From positions 49,917,741 through 49,981,740 of the forward strand of contig CM041465.1 of the NCBI GenBank assembly GCA_023213395.1: a stretch of DNA of 64,000 bases. The letters run 5' to 3'. A program made the position numbers and the translations under genes. The stretch comes from Cycas panzhihuaensis (Eukaryota; Cycadophyta). This document shows positions 1 through 10,540 of the stretch, piece after piece (positions within the stretch are counted from its first letter, which is position 1; the number at the start of each line of letters is the position of its first letter). The notes beneath the pieces were generated by a model. The model was not told the DNA's origin and made no database searches. It saw only the letters and a program-made list of their open reading frames with translations.

Positions 1-1877
1 CCTGTTTATGGGGTGGACCCGTTGCACCCATATGGGGTCGCGCCACCTACGGGTGGCCCATATGGGCAAAACCCGGTCCCTCATCCTCCGTTTTCGTCGG
101 CGCAACTCCCATTCTTTGCGTCGCCATGAGGCGTGCCTCTTCTTCAGAACTTTTACCCGCAGCCCCCTTTCCAACAAGGGGTCTTTTCCCAAGGAGGGAT
201 GGGTTTACCACCCCCATCCATTCCTTTACCGGTTGTCGACCCGTTAGCCCAAGCAAGGACACGTCCCTTCGTGGACTATAGGTCGACGCCATTGTCTATT
301 GAGGCGCTAAGGACTAACCTGCCGCCTCACCCTCCTGAAGTTCCCAAATTCGACGGGACTTCGTCGCAAGACCCAACCGAGCATGTATGCAGCTTCTCGA
401 TGGCGTGCATCGATTATTGGGCTTACGACCATATACTCATGAAGCTATTCCCGCGATCCTTGCCGGGCACTGCCCCCAAGTGGTTTCTTGCCTTCACCGC
501 CCATTCAATCTCCTCATTCCAACAACTAGTGGACGAGTTCGTCAACTACTTTGACGTAGCCCGCCCGTTCGAAAGCGGAATGAAGTCGCTTCTGTCGCTT
601 AAACAAGGTCACGATGAAATGAATCGTGACTTTGTGCGACGTTTTCACGATCTTCTTCACTCCACCAAGGCTACGTTGCCTGAGGAGTTGAAGAGAGATC
701 TCTTTGTCAATGCGCTTCGCCCCGAACTGCATATGGAAGTCCTCAAGATGGGGGCGACCACGTGTGACTCTACCATCTCGAGGTGTTTAGCTTTGGAGGC
801 CATTGAGATCCAAGCGGGACTCAAGAAACCTCCCAAGCCCTCGCAACGTCGCGAGGCGCCTCCTCCGGTGAAGGAGACCAAACCCTCGCAGCCCGCTAGG
901 TCTACCTCTCATCCCGAGAGGACCCTAGATCCCCTTACTCGCTTATTCGCTCATTTGAGTGCACGATGAAGGAGTTAAAACTCCAACCTCCTTCATCGCC
1001 AACCTCCCATAAACCCGTCCAGCAGACTTCTCGTGCGATGCCCCTCAAAGGGGGCAACACCCAGTCTTCTCAAGCAAGGAGGATCGATCCTCCCCTTGAG
1101 AAGAGGTGGTGTTCCATCCATGGGGAGTGTTTCCATGATGATTCGGCGTTCGGGCACGGCACCCCACGCCACGCCCGCCTGGCGACTCGTCCCAAGCGAA
1201 CATCGAGGCCTAACCTCGATCAGCCCATTCATAGAGACCCGTTCCCCAAACATGGGGAACGTGGTCGCGATGTTCAACAAAGATACAGTCAGAATCGGGA
1301 TAGGTCCCCCGATTCTCGCCCTTCGCATGGTAGAGGGAAGGGTGTGCGAAGGTCATCTTCCCCTTCGCGCTCCCCTGACCGCCATGTTCCATCACCTTCG
1401 TGGTCCCACTACAAGGGAAAGAAGGTTGTTCAATTGCTTGAGACCACTCCGTTATATGCTTTAACCTGGTCCCAAGCTGCTAAAGAGGCAGCCGATGCTT
1501 CTTCATCCACGTCTCACCTTGATCCTCTTCCGGAAGCCGTTCCTCCGGAGATCCCTGCGCTTCCCAAGACTATTCCTGTCTGCCCCGATAGATTCGACTT
1601 TAGAAGGGCGCTTACCCAACCCACAGGGAAGGGTAAGCCCTTTTCTATCGTTGACGAGCTCTACCGTCATTGCGGGAATGTCCTTGATGGGCGTCTTGAG
1701 AAGGCGCCACGGCGTGCTCTTCTTCTTGAAGCTCTTGGCCAACAAGATGCTTCCATCCATGCGATAGGTGCTACCTCTCATGGGCCACCTGTCATCTCAT
1801 TTGATCCCAGAGATCTCCCATCTCCCAAGCGGGAGAAGCTTTTACGTGCAGATTCGTCATTACCATTGACACTCTGA
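1..1877 (+). pseudogene. Gypsy-1 gag, unit A, broken by frameshift and stop
   Basis: This is retrotransposon capsid (Retrotrans_gag-type) sequence. The core lies at about 300-770 and carries the typical order VPKFDGTSSQDPTEH, then the W-F and F..YF motifs, then LKQGHDEMNRDFVRRFHDL. Downstream is a Pro/Ser/Arg-rich basic tail and a C/H-rich stretch (WCSIHGECFHDD, about 1107-1140) in the place of a zinc knuckle. Against unit B it has three visible defects: an in-frame TGA near 127, where B reads CGA; altered bases at about 465-510; and a net one-base loss near 938. That loss splits the frame into 133-969 and 966-1877. The 5' end lies outside the window. It would package retroelement RNA in a virus-like particle; this copy is probably inactive. 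Confidence 0.8.
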
Positions 1878-1878
1878 T

Positions 1879-2285
1879 TGTATCATAAAGAGGACCATTG
1901 TAGATAATGGCTCCTCGGTTAATGCTATACTGTGCGTATGCTCAAGGAGCTAGGCATAGTAGCTCTCAGTCTGTCCCTTGGAAATGCCAAGGGTATGATA
2001 GGGCTGAAGTCCCTCCGGGGCGATCTCCTATCCCTCACCTTAGGAGGAAAAGCATTTCAGCCGAGTTCTTTGTACTCGATGTTGACGTGAGTACAACCTC
2101 TTGTTAGGCCGACCATGGCTCGACCCGGATGGGAGCAATCTGCTCACGCAATGGGGCAACTTAAATTTGTCCATGAAGGACAAGTTAAAGTTGTCACTCA
2201 TGAGCCTATCTTAGTCTCACACCTCTCATCCGACTGCCCGGTGTTTCGATGATGAAGATAGTGATCCTGAGGAGGCTATCCCTTC
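1879..2285 (+). pseudogene. Gypsy-1 aspartic-protease-like remnant
   Basis: Downstream of gag, and in another frame, the translation gives TIVDNGSSVNAIL around 1894-1929. This matches the DTG/DSG active-site context of plant gypsy proteases in the common DNGS form, with Asp at 1903. Further along come LTLGGKAF (about 2037-2060) and LVRPTMARPGWEQSAHAMGQLKF (split here: LVRPTMARPG, about 2102, then WEQSAHAMGQLKF), which correspond to the flap and LGRPW regions of these proteases. The mature enzyme would cleave Gag and Gag-Pol in the particle. Stops and frame changes separate the pieces, so this copy is dead. No RT follows, although RT would be expected within about 1 kb. Confidence 0.6.
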
Positions 2286-2286
2286 C

Positions 2287-2688
2287 GTGGGACCTTTGTT
2301 TCAGGAGACCGACCTTCATCAGTCGGACCCTATGCCATGTCATGAGCCAAACCTAGTTAGGTTTGCCCCTATTGGCGTAGGTGGTTACGGTTGCTTACCC
2401 GTCACGAGTGATTCTGATTCAGATAGCGAGGGTTATGGGCCCTCTCCTCGATGTGTCACCCTGGTTTCACGAGCACCTAGGGGAATATCTCAGTCGGATA
2501 TTCCCGCACTTCCCTGTTCTACACTGGCTCCTGAGCCATTGGTCTTAAACCAGCCGTCTATTTTACCTTCTTGGCCTCCCCGAGCGGTTTCACGTAGACG
2601 CCCACGTCGACGAGCCACTCGTAGAGGCACTTCTTCTTCACGCTCTAGATCCTTACCTCGGACTAAAGCCACTCTTACTCGTATGTAA
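2287..2688 (+). pseudogene. Open frame with a basic Arg/Ser-rich tail in Gypsy-1
   Basis: An open stretch of 133 codons continues the translation after the protease-like region. It has an acidic Ser/Asp run (SDSDSDSEG, about 2409-2435), a Pro-rich centre, and an Arg-rich end (SRRRPRRRATRRG, about 2590-2628). No catalytic motif of RT, RNase H or integrase is present. The basic end could bind nucleic acid, but that is inference. It may be a degenerate pro-pol linker. No second copy exists in the window, because unit B is deleted here. Confidence 0.35.
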
Positions 2689-2860
2689 CCCTGCCACGCG
2701 ATCCGTCGTGTGCCAGGTCCGTTGCGCTCATCTGATTCCAACCATAGCAAGTTTACTGGTAGACCTGGCCACACTAGGCCTACTCTACATCACCTATCTC
2801 CTACCCTACGTGTGACTACCCCTACCTTTATGGGGTCTAGGCACACCTCTTCCTCTCTTC

Positions 2861-3115
2861 TTACTCCGAAACGAGCCTAAACTACCATTTTAAATTATTT
2901 CGATTCCTCCCAACCACGGGTTGAATGGCAATTTAAGATGGATTCTTACTCCGAAACGAGCCTAAACTACCATTTTAAATTGTTTCCATTCCTCCCAACC
3001 ATGGGTTGAATGGCAATTTAAGATGGATTCTTGCTTCGAAACGAGCCTAAACTACCATTTTAAATTGTTCCCATTCCTCCCAACCACGGGTTGAATGGCA
3101 ATTTAAGATGGATTC
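2861..3115 (+). repeat. Three tandem 85-bp units, each with an inverted repeat
   Basis: Units at 2861-2945, 2946-3030 and 3031-3115 differ at only a few bases. In each unit ACCATTTTAAATT is answered about 30 bases later by AATTTAAGATGG. Inside that pair, CCATTC and CCAACC are answered by GGGTTGAATGG. One unit can therefore fold into a long imperfect hairpin. The array sits between the last open frame and the 3' LTR. Confidence 0.9.
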
Positions 3116-3863
3116 TCGTTTCTTCTTCCGGTTCCTCTCGCGGAACCCGCGTTCCCATGTGCTCTTGGGAACCTTTGTCCTCCTATTTGGGCATCCCCCA
3201 ACTAGGATGGCCAGGTGAGTATCGTCACTCCCTTCTCACACTGTTGTTTCCTTTGCATATTCCTATGCTCCCAGGTGGACGTGTATGTCGCTCTATTTCT
3301 AACCTCACACCTCTCGTTCACCTCTGCTTACGGTGGATGTGTGTGCTCCTGTTAGACATATGGCCATACACGGAAGAAAACACATGCATCTACATATTTA
3401 TAAAATCTACATATTCAAGATATCCGAGGCACCTCAATCTTTGGCCGACCTCGTCTGCCTCATCCTTGATCGCCTCCCTCTTCACGGTGGCCAGCCCTTG
3501 AGGCTTGTCCGGCCAGCCCGTGCCCAAGCCTCCGGTCGCTGTTAGTTAGCTGTACCCGCTCTACTTTGTTTGATGCCCTCTTACTTCACGTTGTGCCTTG
3601 GCAACGGGGGGGGGGGGGGCATCCCGTTTCACTGTTTATTTCAGTTTCAGGTCGATGTTTGGGTGACACGTAGGCAGACCCTACGTTGTCCTCGTCTCTG
3701 TCTACTTTGTCCGCAGCGTTCGCCATGACACTTGCCTCGCCCTTGGTCCACGTCTTTGCTCTTTATTGCTTATATATATATATATGCATGTGCTACTCAT
3801 GTTTCTTGATTGTCGACGTCGCCATCACATTACGCTTAGGCGGTGAGGCTCTGCGCGAGGCGA
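3116..3863 (+). other. Gypsy-1 3' untranslated internal region with a G14 tract
   Basis: No convincing coding sequence is visible here. A run of 14 G residues occupies 3606-3619, and a short TA microsatellite lies near 3770-3786. The polypurine tract should sit just before 3864, but the bases there (GCGCGAGGCGA) are only moderately purine-rich. The G tract is 240 bases too far upstream to be an ordinary polypurine tract if the LTR starts at 3864. Confidence 0.5.
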
Positions 3864-5163
3864 TGTTCCGGCTATTGGGAATTGACTCGAGATGCATCGA
3901 CACGTGTTTGTTCGTATATGTTCTTACTTTTCTTACCTATGTTAATTAAGGTGGTTTAGAGTAGTTTGATTGACATATGCACTGCCATATGTATTTGTTT
4001 GATTGCTGCTCATAACGCATGTGCCTAATGGCACCCTTGACTATGACGACTCACAGTGAGGCATTCCCAGTAATGCGACACCGTATGGCATCTGACCACT
4101 CACGATATCTCCATGGTCTCTCGGAATGCTCTTGCCAGCTTGTGTGTTCTTGTTATAACGTGCCACTTATGCTGCAAATCCTTCCTAAGCCCGGTTTGAC
4201 CCTTAGATAGGACTCTTTGCAGTTTGGGTACTTGCCTCGCCTAGGCCTTCCCCCAATTGATGTATTTCAGGCTTAGCCCCTGACCTAGCCCCAAAAACCT
4301 GATTTTATGTTGTATTTTTTCTCTTTTAAATTCGAGTTGATCTGCGGTAAACTAAAGCGATGCCGCGGAGTTCTTGTTGATCAGAGTTCTTGCATGATCG
4401 ACTGTTAAAATTTAAAAAGAAAGCCGCGACGGTGTCGCGTTTTCACGCAGGCGCCGCGTGGCTCCGTACGATTGGAGGCGCCCCGAGGCCCCCAACGTTC
4501 ACTTGCTATGCCCAAGACATAAAAGCCTTTTTTTATTCATTTTGGATCATTCTTGCACTCACTTTTTGAGGTTTTCTAAGAGCAACTCTTCAAGAAAGAC
4601 AAGGAAAAGACACATTGAAAGAAGAACTTCTCTTACAACAGTTGGACAGAGGTGAAGTGGGCTGCTACCAGCTGGAGTTGCAGGGCCATTCTTCCCCTCA
4701 CGAGCTCCATCACAAGTACCACCTTCCCTCACAAATACTCAAAGCTTCAAGGGATTTTCTCACCAAAAAGACCACTCTAAGGACCCATTTTCAAGCTCCC
4801 AACTTGCATGGAGTTTCACTCTTCTGCCCTCTTGTAAAGGGCACCCAACACCACCTCTTAGACATTGCTTGGGCTGCTACTCCAAGTGGCTAAGTGAATG
4901 CATGCATGCTCTTCTCCATTCAAGGTATTTTTTGCTTCTCGTTGGTGCTTTTTCCTTGCTTTTTGATGGTTCTACTTGCAATTTCCTTCCTCTCTTTTGC
5001 ATATACTTGCTTTGGGATCTTCTTTTGTCATTGGATGCAAGTAATCTTGGCTAGTGGTGACTTACTATAGCGCTGCCCTAGATTAGTTACATTTCTTTGC
5101 ATTTCCTTGAGACTCGCCCTTCCCTTTCTAGCTTTCTCTTTCACCATTTTCTAAGCTAGTCGG

Positions 5164-5170
5164 TATAAAG
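5164..5170 (+). promoter_or_regulatory. Possible LTR TATA box
   Basis: TATAAAG lies in the context GTCGGTATAAAGGGTTTC and is identical in LTR B at 9055-9061. It lies about 1200 bases before the LTR end, a plausible U3/R position for a long LTR. The solo LTR has a changed sequence at this place, which weakens the call. Confidence 0.3.
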
Positions 5171-5642
5171 GGTTTCACGCGAGGATTAGAGGGAGATAGG
5201 CGGGGTTCCGTCCCCCATTGCCGTCCTTCTCCCCAAGGGTTCCATCCCTTGTCCTCTCTCTCCCTTTATCACCCGCGCTTTCTTAGGAAATAGAGTGAGG
5301 GAAACCTATGAGAGTTGGTTTGAGTTCTTTTCCCTTTGTGTAGGCAACCTGTCACTACCTGTCTCACCTCGTTACCTGCTAGCAATATCTTCCCGGACCC
5401 CATGGAGACCTCTCGTGGGTGGGTTAGCCATCCCGAGGCTATACTCAGTCCCATAGAGTACATTTTATGGTGCATGATAGTTTGTATGCTTACCGTGTAG
5501 TGTTGTTTCATTTTTGTTACGTGTTGGTGCGTAACTTGATTTCTCTAGTTTAGTTGATTTCATTTCAGTATATACATATATATCTTGTCGTGCTTCGTAG
5601 CCTCTCCCCCGAGAGGAAGGCGTTCTCTCTGTTTATTTGCAG

Positions 5643-5778
5643 GATCACGTCAGAGGGAGTGGTGCACGAGATCAACCCGTTGCCAGTCGACTCTCACACG
5701 GTATCTCTTCTCCCTTTTCGTTTCGAGCTTTGCTTTTCGTCCTTTCCTTTTATTCAGTCTTTGCATGCCCTTGGGGAG
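5643..5778 (+). other. Splice-like exon module within the LTR
   Basis: The acceptor-like TTTGCAG ends at 5642 and the donor-like GGGGAG/GTAAGT lies at 5773-5784. Both borders recur in LTR B (9534-9669) and, on the minus strand, in the diverged solo LTR (35281-35404). Conservation in three copies suggests the transcript leader is spliced; RNA evidence is lacking. Confidence 0.35.
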
Positions 5779-6372
5779 GTAAGTAAACCCCCTCCGTCGC
5801 CCCCGATCGATGTTGCATGCGTGGAGGAGAGAGGAAAGGAGCGCAACCGAGAGAGAGGATCCGCACTTCAACCTCAACCGCCGGATCCAGGTATTCCTCG
5901 TGTTTCCTTTGTTTTTTTCCCTTTTATATCATTCTTGCTTTTTGCACCTACTTGATAAGTAAAAGAGAAGCAAACATAAAGGAAAAAGGAAATAGTCTTT
6001 TATTTTACGTTTGCTTTTCTGTACCGTTTCTTTTACTTTGCATCACATAGAGACAGAAGACCCAATTACTTTGTATTTTCCAACCCATATCTTACTTCAC
6101 ACTCGTTGCACGTTGAGTTTGCTGCCCTCTCGTTGCCTTCTCATTACCTTGAGAAGCCGCAGCGCGCGAGGTTTCCCTCTCCTTCCCGGCCATCCGAAGG
6201 GTAGGAAGGCCTCAGATTTGCACTACCGTCTGGCAAGCAACCGTGCACCTGCCTCCCGAACCCGCGCTCCCCAAGATGGGCGACCGCGGTGAGATCCTCA
6301 TTGCCCAGCCCATCGTTGTGTGTGTATCCCTTTGCTAGACGTAGGATCGCATTCCCGCGGAGAGTGTTTCAC

Positions 6373-6389
6373 TGGCGACCATCTTGGGG
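6373..6389 (+). other. Gypsy-1 primer-binding site
   Basis: TGGCGACCATCTTGGGG lies one base after the LTR end. It resembles the TGGCGAC...TGGGG primer sites of several plant Ty3/gypsy elements. The primer tRNA was not identified. Confidence 0.6.
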
Positions 6390-6641
6390 CGCGGTGAGGA
6401 AGCTAAATCCGCTTCCCCTTCTTGTTGGTGTTCTTGCCTCTAGGTAGGTTTGCATTCCGTGTTTTCAGTTGGGCAATCCCCAATGTGTTTTACGTTTCTT
6501 TCCCACCTTTCCTTTCCGTCCTCCTAACGACGCTCGCAAAGGCGTTGCATGCGACGTTTCTCGCGTCGCTTGCGAGGCTTGCCGCCGTTGTTAGAAGACC
6601 AATCTTCTCGTTCCCTCCCGTCGTCGAACCCCGATTCGACA

Positions 6642-8784
6642 ATGGAAGGTTACCCATCTGATTGGGCCTATCGTCCCATGGCTTCAGGAACTCAAGAGTT
6701 CCCTTCGTCTGTCCCGGAATCCGCCCAAGAGGGCGATGATTCCATTTACTACCCAGATGACCATTTCCACCCGGATGACTTTCAGCCTTTCGCCCAAGCG
6801 GCGGAAGATTTGGACCCTCACGAGACTCGCCACCCCACTAGCGAGCCTTATGAGGGGCGCCTCAAAGGATCCCCTACTTTCGAAGCCCCTTCGACCTCGT
6901 GTGGCTACGAGGATACCCCTCCTGCCGACGCGGTCGAGGCGCTTAGCGAGTACTTTCGAGCGGCTCGCCGTCAGCCGTATCCTAGATGGTTTGCAGAAAT
7001 GCTGCGTAACATAGCATCTTCTTCGTCCATGCCTGCGTCATCTACAACGATCGACGCTCCTACCCGCGCACACGCCCCATGCCGGTGCCTACCCGACTCC
7101 CAGGCAAGTGTTGCGCTTTGTTTCCAGGTAGTCCCTACTTCTTGAGGCCTGCTCGAGGTGTGTCCTTCCCTCAACTCGGGGTTAGCATGCCATGCCCTAG
7201 CCAGACGCACGCGCCACCTCCAAACGTGACGCATGCGTTCCCTAGTAGGCCTCGTGGTCCTACTAGTGCCGTCGCCGCCAGCCACGTAGGACCCACTCCT
7301 ACATATGTTCAAAACCCGATTGGTGGTTCTTCTCTTTACGTGCCCCCAGGTTACACTGCTCATCCTTGGGGGCAAGACAAGGGAAGCCATCTCCCTGTTT
7401 ATGGGGTGGACCCGTTGCGCCTATATGGGGTCGCACCACCTACGGGTGGCCCATATGGGCAAAACCCGGTCCCTCATCCTCCGTTTCCGTTCTCCAACAA
7501 GAACTTCCATTCTTTGCGTCGCCGCGAGGCGTGCCTCTTCTTCAGAACTTTTACCCGCAACCCCCTTTCCAACAAGGGGCTTTTTCCCAAGGAGGGATGG
7601 GTTTACCACCCCCATCCATTCCTTTACCAGTTGTCGACCCGTTAGCCCAAGCAAGGACACGTCCCTTCGTGGACTATAGGTCGACGCCATTGTCTATTGA
7701 GGCGCTAAGGACTAACCTGCCGCCTCACCCTCCTGAAGTTCCCAAATTCGACGGGACTTCGTCGCAAGACCCAACCGAGCATGTACGCAGCTTCTCGATG
7801 GCATGCATTGATTATTGGGATTACGACCATATACTCATGAAGCTATTCCCGCGATCCTTGCAGGGCGATGCCCTCAAGTGGTTTTACCGCCTTCCTGCCC
7901 ATTCAATCTCCTCATTCCAACAACTAGTGGACGAGTTCGTCAACTACTTTGACATAGCCCGCCCATTCGAAAGCGGAATGAAGTCGCTTCTGTCGCTTAA
8001 ACAAGGTCATGATGAAATGAATCGTGACTTTGTGCGACGTTTTCACGATCTTCTTCACTCCACCAAGGCTACGTTGCCTGAGGAGTTGAAGAGAGATCTC
8101 TTTGTCAATGCACTTCGCTCCGAAGTGCATGTGGAAGTCCTCAAGATGGGGGCGACCACGTGTGACTCTGCCATCTCGAGGTGTTTAGCTTTGGAGGCCA
8201 TTGAGATCCAAGCGGGACTCAAGAAACCTCCCAAGCCCTCGCAACGTCGCGAGGCGCCTCCTCCGGTGAAGGAGACCAAACCCTCGCAGCCCGCTAGGTC
8301 TACCTCTCATCCGACTGAGAGGACCCTAGATCCCCTTACTTCCGCTATTCGCTCATTTGAGCGCACGATGAAGGAGTTAAAACTCCAACCTCCTTCATCG
8401 CCAACCTCCCATAAACCTGTCCAGCAGACTTCTCGTGCGATGCCCCCCAAAGGGGGCAACACTCAGTCTTCTCAAGCAAGGAGGATCGATCCTCCCCTTG
8501 AGAAGAGGTGGTGTTCCATTCATGGGGAGTGTTTCCATGACGATTCACGTTGCCGGGCACAGCACCCACGCGACGCCCCGCCGCGCGACTCGTCCCCTAG
8601 GCGAACATCGAGGCCTAACCTCGATCAGCCCATTCATAGAGACCCGTTCCCCAAACATGGGGAACGTGGTCGCGATGTTCAACAAAGATACAGTCAGAAT
8701 CGGGACTCACTCTTCTGCCCTCTTGCAAAGGACACCCAACACCACCTCTTAGACATTGCTTGGGCTGCTACTCCAAGTGGCTAA
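6642..8784 (+). pseudogene. Gypsy-1 gag, unit B, frameshifted and fused to LTR sequence
   Basis: The likely start is the ATG at 6642 (MEGYPSDWAYRPM), about 270 bases after the LTR. An acidic N-terminal part runs to about 7075. There the frame shifts into a Pro/Gly/Tyr-rich stretch (about 7079-7480), and it shifts again near 7490 into the capsid core (about 7730-8170), with VPKFDGTSSQDPTEH, GDALKWF and LKQGHDEMNRDFVRRFHDL. The C/H-rich stretch (WCSIHGECFHDDSRCRAQH) lies at about 8508-8565. At 8705 the gag sequence stops and joins LTR sequence, which adds about 25 foreign codons up to a stop at 8784. The capsid core is less damaged than in unit A. The two upstream frameshifts and the truncated tail make a working protein unlikely. 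Confidence 0.75.
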
Positions 8785-10266
8785 GTGAATGCATGCATGC
8801 TCTTCTCCATTCAAGGTATTTTTTGCTTCTCGTTGGTGCTTTTTCCTTGCTTTTTGATGGTTCTACTTGCAATTTCCTTTCTCTCTTTTGCATATACTTG
8901 CTTTGGGATCTTCTTTTGTCATTGGATGCAAGTAATCTTGGCTAGTGGTGACTTACTATAGCGCTGCCCTAGATTAGTTACATTTCTTTGCATTTCCTTG
9001 AGACTCACCCTTCCCTTTCTAGCTTTCTCTTTCACCATTTTCTAAGCTAGTCGGTATAAAGGGTTTCACGCGAGGATTAGAGGGAGATAGGCGGGGTTCC
9101 GTCCCCCATTGTCGTCCTTCTCCCTAAGGGTTCTGTCCCTTGTCCTCTCTCTCCCTTTATCACCTGCGCTTTCTTAGGAAACGGAGTGAGGGAAACCTAT
9201 GAGAGTTGGTTTGAGTTCTTTTCCCTTTGTGTAGGCAACCTGTCACTACCTGTCTCACCTCGTTACCTGCTAGCAATATCTTCTTGGACCCCGTGGAGAC
9301 CTCTCGTGGGTGGGTTAGCCATCCCGAGGCTATACTCAGTCCCATAGAGTACATTTTATGGTGCATGACAGTTTGTATGCTTACCGTGTAGTGTTGTTTC
9401 ATTTTTGTTACGTGTTGGTGCGTAACTTGATTTCTCTAGTTTAGTTGATTTCATTTCAGTATATACATATATATCTTATCGTGCTTCGTAGCCTCTCCCC
9501 CGAGAGGAAGGCATTCTCTCTGTTTGTTTGCAGGATCACGTCAGAGGGAGTGGTGCACGAGATCAACCCGTTGCCGGTCGTCTCTCGCACGGTATCTCTT
9601 CTCCCTTTTCGTTTCGAGCTTTGCTTTTTGTCCTTTCCTTTTATTTAGTCTTTGCATGCCCTTGGGGAGGTAAGTAAACCCCCTCCGTCGCCCCCGATCG
9701 ACGTTGCATGCGTGGAGGAGAGAGGAAAGGAGCGCAACCGAGAGAGAGGATCCACACTTCAACCTCAACCGCCAGATCCAGGTATTCCTCGCGTTTCCTT
9801 TGTTTTTTTCCCTTTTATATCATTCTTGCTTTTTGCACCTACTTGATAAGTAAAAGAGAAGGAAACATAAAGGAAAAAGGAAATAGTCTTTTATTTTACG
9901 TTTGCTTTTCTGTACCGTTTCTTTTACTTTGCATCACATAGAGATAGAAGACCCATTTATGTTGTATTTTCCAACCCATACCTTACTTCACACCCGTTGC
10001 ACGTTGAGTTTGTTGCCCTCTCGTTACCTTCTCATTACCTTGAGAAGCGCATGCGAGGTTTCCCTCTCCTTCCGGCCATCAGAAGGGTAGGAAGGCCTCG
10101 TATTTACCTGCAGCTACCGAAGCAACCGGGCACCTTGCAGTCCCGAACCGCGCTCCAAGCGCCGCAGACGAATCATGAGGTGAGATCCTCGCTGTCTAGC
10201 CCAGTCAGTGTTGTGTGTGTATCCCTTTGCTAGACGTAGGATCGCATTCCCGCAGAGAGCGTTTCA
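8707..10266 (+). repeat. Gypsy-1 truncated LTR B
   Basis: It matches 4816-6371 almost base for base. The first 952 bases of the LTR are missing, along with all internal sequence after mid-gag. It ends GTTTCA like LTR A and is followed directly by TGGGGCAATTAACC, which belongs to the Copia-A LTR. The bases TGGGG at 10267-10271 would be the right-hand target-site duplication; the left partner is outside the window. Confidence 0.85.
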
Positions 10267-10538
10267 TGGGGCAATTAACCACCTTAGGAAAATTACCCAC
10301 ATTGGGGTAATAACCTAAATCATAGGCGATATCTTGATGATATATTATTAGGTGTTTATCAATGGCAAGCAATGATGGACCTTAAGAGGTATGTGAAATC
10401 TTCTTGATCCCACCTATATCTTCAAGGGGTCCAAAGACCTTAGTGTTTATCAACATCACCTTCCTCATGGATCGTTGGTTGTCCCTTCTTATATGTATTT
10501 CATTTCTCCTTCTCTATTTTTGTCCTCTAATTCTATCA
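10267..10538 (+). repeat. Copia-A 5' LTR (start missing)
   Basis: It aligns with 16973-17254, sharing ATTACCCACATTGGG and GTAATAACCTAAAT among other blocks, and ends CTATCA before the primer site. Its TG start is missing at the junction with Gypsy-1. Confidence 0.85.
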
Positions 10539-10540
10539 TT

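Larger units (their letters stand above)
3864..6371 (+). repeat. Gypsy-1 complete LTR A (2508 bp), shared by both units
   Basis: It starts TGTTCCGG and ends GTTTCA. Both ends match those of the solo LTR at 34658-37229 (reverse strand), where five-base duplications fix the boundaries. It is followed at 6373 by a primer-binding site, so it acts as the 5' LTR of unit B, and it is also the 3' LTR of unit A. Its last 1556 bases recur at 8707-10266. It carries a TATAAAG at 5164, a conserved splice-like module at 5643-5778, and no recognisable coding sequence. Confidence 0.85.
1..10266 (+). mobile_element. Gypsy-1 array: two tandem Ty3/gypsy-like units sharing one LTR
   Basis: The order is internal region A (1-3863, left end outside the window), complete LTR A (3864-6371), primer-binding site, internal region B (6373-8705), and a truncated LTR B (8707-10266). 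Positions 1-1300 align closely with about 7390-8705, and 4816-6371 aligns with 8707-10266, with only scattered differences by eye. LTR limits come from the independent antisense solo copy at 34658-37229, which has perfect target-site duplications. The content is gag plus an aspartic-protease-like stretch; no RT, RNase H or integrase is visible. The array is much richer in G+C than the neighbouring sequence and ends abruptly inside the 5' LTR of Copia-A. The gag fold and TGGCGAC-type primer site place it in Ty3/gypsy; the clade is uncertain. Confidence 0.85.

Noticed and set aside
3606-3619. G tract as the polypurine tract marking the LTR start
   Set aside because: The solo LTR with perfect duplications places the LTR start at the position matching 3864, not next to the G tract.
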